Below are positions 6,337 through 12,533 of a stretch of 12,533 nucleotides of DNA, piece by piece. The notes under the pieces are model-generated. The model was given only the letters and a program-made list of their open reading frames with translations, was not told where the DNA came from and did not search any database. The translations under genes and the position numbers were made by a program. Location: NCBI GenBank assembly GCA_017500625.1, contig JAFVYX010000088.1, forward strand, positions 1 through 12,533, written 5' to 3'. Position 1 is the stretch's first letter. Every line of letters begins with the position of its first letter. This DNA is from Clostridia bacterium (GTDB taxonomy: Bacteria > Bacillota_A > Clostridia > Oscillospirales > CAG-272).

Positions 6337-6392
6337 GTAACTTTTTTAAGAAAAATTGAAAAAACTCTTGATTTTTTCACGTAATATGTTAC
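6337..6392. promoter_or_regulatory. Candidate operator half-sites (GTAAC type) in the divergent region
   Basis: GTAAC occurs at 6337-6341, directly beside the -35 of the minus promoter. The partial palindrome GTAA-TATG-TTAC (6381-6392) overlaps the -10 of the repressor promoter. The placement suits an autorepressing HTH-S24 regulator controlling both directions, but the sites are short and AT-rich, so chance is a real alternative. Confidence 0.25.
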
Positions 6393-6395
6393 AAT
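6368..6395 (+). promoter_or_regulatory. Sigma-A promoter of the S24 repressor gene
   Basis: TTGATT (6368-6373), a 16-bp spacer and TACAAT (6390-6395) place the transcription start near 6402. A very strong ribosome site GGGGAGGG (6415-6422) follows just ahead of ATG 6427. The upstream A/T-rich tract (6342-6364) may act as an UP-like element. Confidence 0.7.
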
Positions 6396-6426
6396 AGAAG
6401 AAAAAGACCGCATTGGGGAGGGAAGT

Positions 6427-7053
6427 ATGACTGTAGGACAACGCCTGCGACTCCGCCGCCGTGAGCTGGGGCTCACGCTGGAGGACGTTGCCATTGCCGC
6501 CAACACCAGCAAGCAGACGGTCCAGCGCTATGAGAGCGGTGTGATCGAGAACATTCCGCGCGCGCGCCTTGAGGCGATCGCCGCCGTTTTGAAGGTGGCT
6601 CCCGCGCGCCTTTTGGGGTGGGGAGAGGGCGCCCCTCTGCCGCATGCCGACCTTTTGCCGCTCTCGCGCCGCGCCGTGCCGCTGGTCGGCCACATCGCGT
6701 GCGGTGAGCCGATCCTTGCCGAGGAGGAATTCTGCGGCTATGAGCTGGCGGGCGGTGACGTCGATGCCGACTTCTGCCTGCGCGCCAAGGGGGACAGCAT
6801 GATCGGTGCCCGCATTCACGATGGGGACATCGTTTTTGTCCGCCGCCAGGAGAGCGTTGAAAACGGGGAGATCGCCGTGGTCATCATCGATGATGAAGCC
6901 ACCCTAAAGCGTGTTTATTATGACCGCGCGAAAGGAAAACTGATCCTGACGCCCGAAAATCCGCGCTACGCTCCCCTTTCCTTTGAGGGCGAGGAGCTTT
7001 CGAGGATAAAGATCTTGGGCAGGGCTGTCGCCCTCCAAACCCCCCTCCGTTGA
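6427..7053 (+). CDS. XRE-family HTH repressor with S24 (LexA/UmuD-like) autopeptidase domain
   Basis: 208 residues. An N-terminal XRE helix-turn-helix (residues ~1-62; RLRRRELGLTLEDVAIAANTSKQTVQRYESG) is joined by a short linker to a C-terminal S24 peptidase fold (~82-208). Catalytic residues are visible: the nucleophile Ser124 in KGDSM and the general base Lys161 in EATLKRVYYD. The self-cleavage site is GHIAC-GEPI with Cys92-Gly93; UmuD cleaves at Cys-Gly too, while LexA uses Ala-Gly. The family represses its targets until RecA-ssDNA filaments (or another signal) stimulate self-cleavage, so an SOS-type or prophage-type switch is expected. It faces the two-gene coiled-coil operon across a 260-bp promoter region and probably represses that operon and itself (inference). 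It is not LexA proper, since the HTH is XRE rather than winged. No other phage genes are visible. Confidence 0.9.
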   Translation: MTVGQRLRLRRRELGLTLEDVAIAANTSKQTVQRYESGVIENIPRARLEAIAAVLKVAPARLLGWGEGAPLPHADLLPLSRRAVPLVGHIACGEPILAEEEFCGYELAGGDVDADFCLRAKGDSMIGARIHDGDIVFVRRQESVENGEIAVVIIDDEATLKRVYYDRAKGKLILTPENPRYAPLSFEGEELSRIKILGRAVALQTPLR

Positions 7054-7080
7054 CCGAGCGGCGAATTCGGGCATAAATTT
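7054..7080 (+). repeat. Partial third copy of the intergenic repeat motif
   Basis: Right after the repressor stop, the stretch GCGGCGAATTCGGGCATAAA (7059-7078) resembles the right edge of the repeat core in unit A (GCGGCGAATTTTAGCATAAA, 7164-7183). It appears to be the truncated end of another copy whose remainder is absent. Confidence 0.4.
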
Positions 7081-7090
7081 CCGTTTCCGA

Positions 7091-7213
7091 CCGCTTGCCG
7101 TATTTTCATACGCCTGCGGGACGGAGAACGAAAATTTCTCCACCGAATTCCCACGCTCGGGGGCGGCGAATTTTAGCATAAACCGAAAAAAGGAGCCAAG
7201 GGCTCCTTTTTCT
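7091..7213 (+). repeat. Intergenic structured repeat, unit A
   Basis: Unit A of a two-copy tandem element (period 136 bp). It contains a hairpin CGTAT-TTTC-ATACG (7099-7112), a 24-bp core at 7146-7169 identical to unit B, a GCAT box (7176-7179) and a terminator hairpin. The hairpin-to-core distance is 47 bp in both units, and no indel separates the copies between hairpin and core. It is non-coding as far as can be judged; on the minus strand both copies happen to stay open in the same frame. Confidence 0.7.
7187..7213 (+). terminator. Intrinsic terminator in repeat unit A (after the S24 repressor)
   Basis: AAAAAGGAGCC pairs with GGCTCCTTTTT around an AAG loop. It is the first good terminator after the repressor stop at 7053 and probably ends that transcript. 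It is part of the repeated unit. Confidence 0.88.
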
Positions 7214-7226
7214 TCGCCTTTCTTTC

Positions 7227-7349
7227 CCACTTGACGTACCTTCGTACGCCGTCGGGGAAAGAAGCGACGATTTCTGCTCAAAATTCCCACGCTCGGGGGC
7301 GGCGAGCGTTCGCATCATTAAAAAAAGGGGCCAAGGCCCCTTATTTTGT
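7227..7349 (+). repeat. Intergenic structured repeat, unit B
   Basis: The second copy, with a hairpin CGTAC-CTTC-GTACG (7235-7248), the 24-bp core at 7282-7305, a GCAT box (7311-7314) and its own terminator hairpin. Compared with unit A, the fifth base pair of the first hairpin changes from T-A to C-G on both sides, and the terminator stem changes from GGAGCC/GGCTCC to GGGGCC/GGCCCC. These are compensatory differences that keep both stems paired. Confidence 0.7.
7323..7349 (+). terminator. Intrinsic terminator in repeat unit B
   Basis: AAGGGGC pairs with GCCCCTT around a CAAG loop and is followed by a T-rich tail. It isolates the downstream LRR-protein promoter from upstream transcription. 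Confidence 0.8.
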
Positions 7350-7394
7350 TGTCGGTTTGGCCCTTTTGCCCAAAAAGCGCGGGTGTTTTTTGAC

Positions 7395-7422
7395 TTGACT
7401 TTTTATTATTTAGTGGTATAAT
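7395..7422 (+). promoter_or_regulatory. Sigma-A promoter of the LRR lipoprotein gene
   Basis: TTGACT (7395-7400), a 16-bp spacer and a perfect TATAAT (7417-7422) predict a start near 7429 and a leader of about 83 nt. Confidence 0.82.
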
Positions 7423-7438
7423 GGGGGCAACACGTATA

Positions 7439-7496
7439 GATCCGACCCACACGGGGGGTATGTAATACCCCCAAAACAAGATCGGGCGCGGATCGG
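7439..7496 (+). promoter_or_regulatory. Structured 5' leader of the LRR lipoprotein gene
   Basis: GATCCG (7439-7444) can pair with CGGATC (7489-7494), enclosing an 8-bp hairpin GGGGGTAT (7454-7461) / ATACCCCC (7465-7472) with a GTA loop. The closing stem ends directly beside the ribosome site GGAAAGG (7495-7501). TCCGA (7441-7445) can also pair with TCGGA (7493-7497) and would cover its first bases. It may stabilise the mRNA or tune translation. There is no T run, so it is not a terminator, and no known riboswitch is recognised. Confidence 0.45.
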
Positions 7497-7511
7497 AAAG
7501 GCAATAAGAGT

Positions 7512-10500
7512 ATGAAACGATCGGCAAGGATCTCGCTTCTCCTTTCGCTCCTTCTGCTCCTCGTGCTTTCGCTCGCTCTCACGGCGTGCGGCGGCGATGA
7601 CGACGATGAAGGCGTCAAGGGCAAGGACTGTCAGCACGTCTGGGTAGAGGACTACCGGGACACGGACAGTCGTATGTGCGGTGAGGAGGCCTTTGTGCAC
7701 TACCACTGCACCGAGTGCTTCGATAAAAAGAGAGAGAGTCTCGGCGCGGTGCCCCACCCCGAGAGCGCGCTGGAGACCCGCACGGGCACCGCGGCCACCT
7801 GCTATAGCAACGGCTTGACCGACGGTGTGTTCTGCAACCGCTGCATGAGCTGGAAGGTGCCGCAGGAGACGATCCCCGCGGGCCACAAGATGGAGGACGT
7901 CGTTGCGGTGGCGCCCACCTGTACCGAGGACGGTCTTTCGGCCGGCTCTGTCTGCTCGGTGTGTGGCTACGCCAACCCCACGCCCTATGTCATTGACGCT
8001 CTGGGCCATGACCTTCTGTACACGGGCGGCGTGGACGTCACCTGCACGACGGACGGTATGACCCCCGCCGAGGACTGCCAGCGCGAGGGCTGCGGCTACC
8101 ACAAGGATTCCGAGGTCATCCCGCACGAGGGCCACGACCTTCATTATAATTACGGCTACGCCGCGACCTGCACGTCTGCCGGTATGACCGACGAGGTGTG
8201 GTGCGAGAACTGGCATCTCGACTGCGGCTACCGTGTGGAGGCGGAGGAGATCCCCGCCCTCGGGCACGACATCAAGCAGCACGCCACGGTGGCGGCCACC
8301 TGCCAGGCGGGCGGCACCCTTGGCGGCAAGTACTGCGACCGCTGCGAGATCGAGCTGACCCCCACCATGACCACCCTCCGCGCCGACTGTGTCTTTGATG
8401 CCGACGGCGTTTGCACTACCTGCGGCACGCACGTGACGGCGGGGCTTACCTTTGTCGAGTACCTGGACGGCGTGGCCGTTTCGGGCGTTACGGGCTTTGC
8501 GGGCGGCAAGCTGGTCATTCCCGCCACCCACAACGGCAAGCAGGTGCTGGCCGTGGCGGGCGATGCCTTCAAGGATAACACCGCCGTGACCGAGGTGGTC
8601 CTTCCCTCGACGGTGACGGCCGTGGGTGCCGAGGCCTTTGCGGGCTGCACGGCGCTCGAAAAGGTGACGGTTTACGATTTTGCCTCGGTCTCGGGCTTCC
8701 ACGGCGAGTGGTGCGACAAGGACGACGTTAAGATCTACGCCATCTACACGAAAAAGCGGAATCCCTTTGAGACCTACCTCGCGGCTCTCGACAGAATGCA
8801 GACAAACGCCGACCGCTACCGCCTGACCATCAACCAGACGGTCTCCGAGGCGATGCCGCTGTACGAGAACTACGAGAGCACCGATACGACGACCGTCGTG
8901 CGCGAGAAGGCGGGCGACAACTGGTACGAGTACGTCGATTTCCAGGTGCTTGAGTCCCAGGGCGGCCAGAGCGTGGCCCAGATCCAGAAGCAGAAGACCT
9001 GGTACTATAACGGCAAGCTTTACCAGGACCTGCTTCAGGAGGTGAAGCAGAACGGCCAGACGCTCCAGAGCCAGTCGCAGAAGATCTCGCTGGCGGCGGG
9101 CAAGGAGTACATGCGCTCGCTCGTCCTGGCGGCGGGGGCCAGCTTGCCTCGCCTTGACGAGACCTACTTTGAGGACGTCGATTATTACCTCGCCTCGGAC
9201 GGCACCTATACGCTCCGTCTCGTCATGGACGGCGATAAGATGCTCGAGTACGTCCTCTCGGTCATGGGCGACGACCTTGCTGAGCTCATTGAGGGCGGCG
9301 CCGAGATCGACATCACCACCTGCACCTACGTCTTTACCCTGGACGGCGAGGGGCATCTCCTCACGATCGATGCCGACTGCGAGATGACGCTCGGTGCCGG
9401 CGGCACCGTGGCCATGACGGGCGGCGGTCACTCGTCCTACGTCTGGACCGAGATCGGCACGCTCGCCGCGGTACAGAACCCCGGCACGGGCTACACCGAT
9501 TACACGGCGAATATGGCAAACTGCCGTCACTACAGCCAGAAGACGAACCCCGGCAAGGCCCCGACCTGCACCGAGGACGGCGTGACCGACGGTATCTACT
9601 GTGCGACCTGCTATGCCGACGTTCAGGCGATGACCGCGGTCCCCGCCACGGGCCATACCGATGAGGACAACGACGAAAAGTGTGACGTTTGCGAGGGCTC
9701 GACGACGGCCAGCAACGGCATTCTCTACGACTTCTCCGAGGACGGCAAGACCGTCACGGTGCTGGGCATCGGCACCTGCACCGATAAAAAGATCGTCCTT
9801 CCCGCCGAGCTTTACGGTATGAAGGTCACCACCATTGCCGCAGGCGCCTTCCGCGATACGGGCATCACGGAGATTGTTATCCCCGAGACCGTCACCGTGC
9901 TCGGCGCGAACGCGCTGCCCGATACCCTTACGCGCGCCACAGCCCCGACGCATCTTCTCTCGCTCCTTCCGAAGACGCTGGAGGTCCTGAAGATCAAGGG
10001 CGGTGACACCCTGGCTGCGGATTCCATTAAGGATATGCCGAAGCTCTGGGGCGTTTACGTCCACAAGATGATCGCGACCTACGAGGACGGTGCCGTTTCG
10101 GGCTGCCCAAATCTTACCGTTGTCGCGGGTCAGCTTAGCTACAACTATCCCCATGCCTTCTCGGATGCTCTCGGCGGTCTCCTTAAGAACGCCAGTGACG
10201 TGTATCAAGGCGCCTCCGAGGATGACTTTGACACGAAGTACGTGAAGGACGGCGATTACCTCTATTCCTTCCGCTATGACCACAGCTACGTGGCGATCCT
10301 GCTCTACTTCGGTGACGAGGCGGTCGTGACGGCCCCCACCTCCTATAACGGCAAGGTCTGCCGCATCGAGGACGGTGCCTACCGTTACAACCCCGCCATC
10401 GAGACGCTGGTCATTCCCACCCTCTCGTCGGACTCGCTCCTCAGCTACTACGCCGTCCCCTACCTCGGCTGTGAGAACCTCAAGACGCTGGAGGCCTCCT

Positions 10501-12533
10501 ACTCCGACCTCAAGAGGATCGACAACGAGGCGTTTGCCACGATCACGCACGCCATCGTTTCCCAGGGCGCGAGCGTTGGCGAGCTTCACGATGAGAGTGA
10601 GACGCTTAAGAAGATCACCTACGGTCTTGGCGTTACCTCGATCAGCTCGATCGGGAACGGGGCGGTCACCGAGGTCGTGATCCTCAATAAGGACGTTGAG
10701 ATCTCCAGCCGCACAGAGCTCTTTGGGGGCTACCGCCTCTCGGTCGAGCGCGTGGTGCTCCCCGCCGGCATGCAGACCCTCCCCGCCAAGATGTTCTACG
10801 GGGCGAGCGCTGTCAAGAGCGTGGTGCTTCCCACCGCGATCACCGAGATCCCCTCCTACTTCTTCTACAACTGCACAAAGCTTGAGAGCGTTGAGATCCC
10901 CGAGGGCGTCACCACGATCGGTGACAGGGCCTTCCGCGGCTGCTCGAAGCTCGCCGACGTCTCCCTGCCCTCGACCCTCCGTGAGATCCAGGCCTACGCC
11001 TTCCAGTGGTGCTCGGCACTGACCTCGGTCGTCCTGCCCACGATGCCCGCGGACGAGGAGCTGGTGCTTGGTGATGCCCTCTTCTATCAGTCGGGCATTG
11101 AGACCATGGCCTTCCCCGAGGGCGTTGTGACGGTTCCCTACAACTGCTTCTACGGCTGTAACGCCTTCACCTCGGTCAGCTTCCCCTCGACGCTCCGCAA
11201 GATCGGCTCCTCGGCCTTCTACGGTGTCACGCTTGCCGATGTCACGATCCCCGAGGGTGTCACCGATATCGGCGGTGCCTTCTCGCAGGCAACGCTCGGC
11301 AAGGTCAACCTGCCCTCCACCGTGACGAGCATGAGCGGCGCCTTCTACCATGTCGGTGTTCTGACGGTGGCAGACGGCGTGACCGAGATCCCCTCCTCAA
11401 CCTTTGACAGCTCCTACGGTAAGCTGACAACGCTTGTCATAGGCAAGGATCTTGTGACCGTGAGCGACACTTGCATCAGGAAGGCCTATGAGGTCATTAA
11501 CCCCGCGGGTGCCAACACGGTGCTTGAGACCACCTTCACGTACCTGGTGGAGGCCCCCCACGCCGGCCCCGACAGCCGCCTCTACGAGCTTGAGGGTTAC
11601 CTCTTCTATAGGAAGAACGACGGCACGAGTGCTATGATCGCAAGTCTTGGTGAGCTTCCCGAGGACGTGGTGCTTCCCACCCTGCCGAACGGAGAGACCT
11701 ACACCATCGGCGGCAACGTGTTCCGTGATGCCGACATCGTCTCGCTGGTGATCCCCCGGTGCGTGACGGGCATCGCTAACAAGGCGTTCTACAATTGCCG
11801 TCAGCTCGCCACGGTCTATTATAACGCCACCATCACCGACGACGCCTTCGGTGAGGACGTCTTCTACCGTTCGGGCACGGGTGATACCGTGGTCACGATC
11901 GGTAAGGACGCCGGCCGCATTCCTCATTACTTCTTCAGTGAGGGCGGCGTGAATTACTCCCACGACAGCTTCCGCGTCCGTGAGATCGTCTTTGAGGCGG
12001 GCAGCACCTGCATCGAGATTGGCGCTTACGCCTTCTACGACAGCCAGACGCTGAAGTCTCTGACGATCCCCTCGACCGTTACGACGGTGGGTGAGCGCGC
12101 CTTTGGTCAGCTCATCCTGCTTGATACCCTCGTCTGGGGTATGGCTGGCGGTGAGGGCGTCCACGAGACCGCCTTTGACAGTGCGCGCTCGAACGACTAT
12201 AACGACTACAACCCCGACAACGGGCGCTATCCCGACCTTACCGTGATGCTCAAGAACACGGTCGCTACCCTGCCCGTCGGCTTCTTCGGTGAGCAGAACT
12301 ACCGTATCGTCGAGATCGTCTTTGAGAACGGCAGCATTCTCACCGAGGCGCCGAACCTCGGCTACATGTACAACTCGCGCCTTGCATCCCTCACTCTCCC
12401 CGCTTCGGTCAGAACGATTCCCGAGAAGGCGTACCGCTACTGCAATGCCCTTGCGAGCGTCACCCTCAACGAGGGCCTTGTCGAGATCGGTAAGGAGGCC
12501 TTCAGCGCTGAGATCTATCTCGCCTCGCTCACC
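7512..12533 (+). CDS. BspA-like leucine-rich-repeat (LRR_5) surface lipoprotein with Cys-rich repeats, 3' end outside window
   Basis: One continuous frame of 1674 codons without a stop, running off the window. It begins with a lipoprotein signal (residues 1-26: MKRSAR, a long Leu-rich core, lipobox LTAC with Cys26) and a GGDDDD spacer, so it should be anchored outside the membrane. Residues ~40-310 are about six Cys-rich repeats of ~43 residues (pattern ATCT..G...C..C.......IPA.GH). Residues ~310-395 are a short LRR_5 segment (VVLPSTVTAVGAEAFAGCTAL). Residues ~415-665 form an unrelated globular domain (TWYYNGKLYQDLLQEV) that could be a LolA/LppX-like fold (inference). Residues ~671-730 are another Cys-rich repeat ending GHTDEDNDEKCDVCEG, and ~735-1674 are LRR_5 repeats (VEIPEGVTTIGDRAFRGCSKL and similar). 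BspA-type proteins bind host or other bacterial surfaces; the target is unknown. ATG 7512 is preceded by GGAAAGG (7495-7501), 10 bases away. Confidence 0.92.
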   Translation, partial: MKRSARISLLLSLLLLLVLSLALTACGGDDDDEGVKGKDCQHVWVEDYRDTDSRMCGEEAFVHYHCTECFDKKRESLGAVPHPESALETRTGTAATCYSNGLTDGVFCNRCMSWKVPQETIPAGHKMEDVVAVAPTCTEDGLSAGSVCSVCGYANPTPYVIDALGHDLLYTGGVDVTCTTDGMTPAEDCQREGCGYHKDSEVIPHEGHDLHYNYGYAATCTSAGMTDEVWCENWHLDCGYRVEAEEIPALGHDIKQHATVAATCQAGGTLGGKYCDRCEIELTPTMTTLRADCVFDADGVCTTCGTHVTAGLTFVEYLDGVAVSGVTGFAGGKLVIPATHNGKQVLAVAGDAFKDNTAVTEVVLPSTVTAVGAEAFAGCTALEKVTVYDFASVSGFHGEWCDKDDVKIYAIYTKKRNPFETYLAALDRMQTNADRYRLTINQTVSEAMPLYENYESTDTTTVVREKAGDNWYEYVDFQVLESQGGQSVAQIQKQKTWYYNGKLYQDLLQEVKQNGQTLQSQSQKISLAAGKEYMRSLVLAAGASLPRLDETYFEDVDYYLASDGTYTLRLVMDGDKMLEYVLSVMGDDLAELIEGGAEIDITTCTYVFTLDGEGHLLTIDADCEMTLGAGGTVAMTGGGHSSYVWTEIGTLAAVQNPGTGYTDYTANMANCRHYSQKTNPGKAPTCTEDGVTDGIYCATCYADVQAMTAVPATGHTDEDNDEKCDVCEGSTTASNGILYDFSEDGKTVTVLGIGTCTDKKIVLPAELYGMKVTTIAAGAFRDTGITEIVIPETVTVLGANALPDTLTRATAPTHLLSLLPKTLEVLKIKGGDTLAADSIKDMPKLWGVYVHKMIATYEDGAVSGCPNLTVVAGQLSYNYPHAFSDALGGLLKNASDVYQGASEDDFDTKYVKDGDYLYSFRYDHSYVAILLYFGDEAVVTAPTSYNGKVCRIEDGAYRYNPAIETLVIPTLSSDSLLSYYAVPYLGCENLKTLEASYSDLKRIDNEAFATITHAIVSQGASVGELHDESETLKKITYGLGVTSISSIGNGAVTEVVILNKDVEISSRTELFGGYRLSVERVVLPAGMQTLPAKMFYGASAVKSVVLPTAITEIPSYFFYNCTKLESVEIPEGVTTIGDRAFRGCSKLADVSLPSTLREIQAYAFQWCSALTSVVLPTMPADEELVLGDALFYQSGIETMAFPEGVVTVPYNCFYGCNAFTSVSFPSTLRKIGSSAFYGVTLADVTIPEGVTDIGGAFSQATLGKVNLPSTVTSMSGAFYHVGVLTVADGVTEIPSSTFDSSYGKLTTLVIGKDLVTVSDTCIRKAYEVINPAGANTVLETTFTYLVEAPHAGPDSRLYELEGYLFYRKNDGTSAMIASLGELPEDVVLPTLPNGETYTIGGNVFRDADIVSLVIPRCVTGIANKAFYNCRQLATVYYNATITDDAFGEDVFYRSGTGDTVVTIGKDAGRIPHYFFSEGGVNYSHDSFRVREIVFEAGSTCIEIGAYAFYDSQTLKSLTIPSTVTTVGERAFGQLILLDTLVWGMAGGEGVHETAFDSARSNDYNDYNPDNGRYPDLTVMLKNTVATLPVGFFGEQNYRIVEIVFENGSILTEAPNLGYMYNSRLASLTLPASVRTIPEKAYRYCNALASVTLNEGLVEIGKEAFSAEIYLASLT

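Noticed and set aside
6427..7053. Prophage start marked by the S24 repressor
   Set aside because: No integrase, Cro/excisionase, structural or lysis genes are seen nearby; a repressor plus two small genes alone does not establish a prophage.
7091..7349. CRISPR array reading of the tandem repeats
   Set aside because: There are only two copies, the repeats are long and diverged with hairpins and terminators, and there are no uniform spacers or cas genes.
7410..11351. A very long (1313-codon) minus-strand open frame
   Set aside because: It is antisense to the LRR lipoprotein frame, has an arbitrary low-complexity composition (Gly/Arg/His/Val/Asp), and no ribosome site or domain. It stays open because the + strand gene's codon bias avoids antisense stops.
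11397..12164. 255-codon minus-strand open frame
   Set aside because: A shadow of the same LRR gene with the same antisense composition and no independent signals.

Overview
The window looks like a contig from an uncultured, anaerobic, gut-type Firmicute (Clostridia, plausibly the Oscillospirales/Christensenellales side). This is inferred from GC-rich coding, strong purine-rich Shine-Dalgarno sites, sigma-A promoters, intrinsic terminators with long T runs, an ACT/PFL-family gene pair, a class II amidotransferase, a MATE exporter and a very large BspA-type LRR lipoprotein. No rRNA, tRNA, IS element or CRISPR array was seen.

Region 1 (1-1583, + strand): the 3' end of an ACT-domain protein (UPF0237) followed closely by a complete PFL-family protein (UPF0210/DUF711). 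This pair is a conserved operon of unknown function. Its codon use (many ATA, GTA and TCA codons) differs from everything to its right.

Region 2 (1584-3885, + strand): after a short AT-rich spacer with two small palindromes, the composition changes abruptly near 1665-1690. The next frame is a threonine/serine exporter (ThrE, DUF1212 + DUF3815 fused) lacking its N-terminal ~70-80 residues. Five bases after it begins a stand-alone class II glutamine amidotransferase-like protein, and the pair ends in a strong terminator. The coincidence of gene truncation, composition shift and palindrome suggests either a real rearrangement/integration point or an assembly chimera.

Region 3 (3886-5483): a monocistronic MATE-family exporter with a textbook promoter and a terminator that can serve both strands.

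Region 4 (5484-7053): two small translationally coupled genes on the minus strand (a Leu/Arg-rich basic protein and a highly charged coiled-coil protein), facing a divergently transcribed HTH + S24-peptidase (LexA/UmuD-like) repressor. The 260-bp divergent region has a perfect-consensus minus-strand promoter (TTGACA-17-TATAAT). Its transcript would start with a long-range stem and end about 110 nt later in a terminator-like hairpin just before the ribosome site, so it is a candidate attenuator leader or small RNA. Repressor plus divergent small operon looks like a self-regulated, possibly damage-inducible or phage-derived module.

Region 5 (7054-7511): gene-free. It holds two diverged tandem copies of a roughly 120-bp element (period 136 bp) with a 24-bp invariant core and two hairpins whose stems co-vary. 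A promoter and a structured 5' leader follow.

Region 6 (7512-12533, + strand, open at the right edge): one continuous frame of at least 1674 codons. It encodes a secreted lipoprotein with Cys-rich repeats, a short LRR_5 segment, an unrelated globular domain, another Cys-rich repeat, and then a long BspA-like LRR_5 array running off the end.
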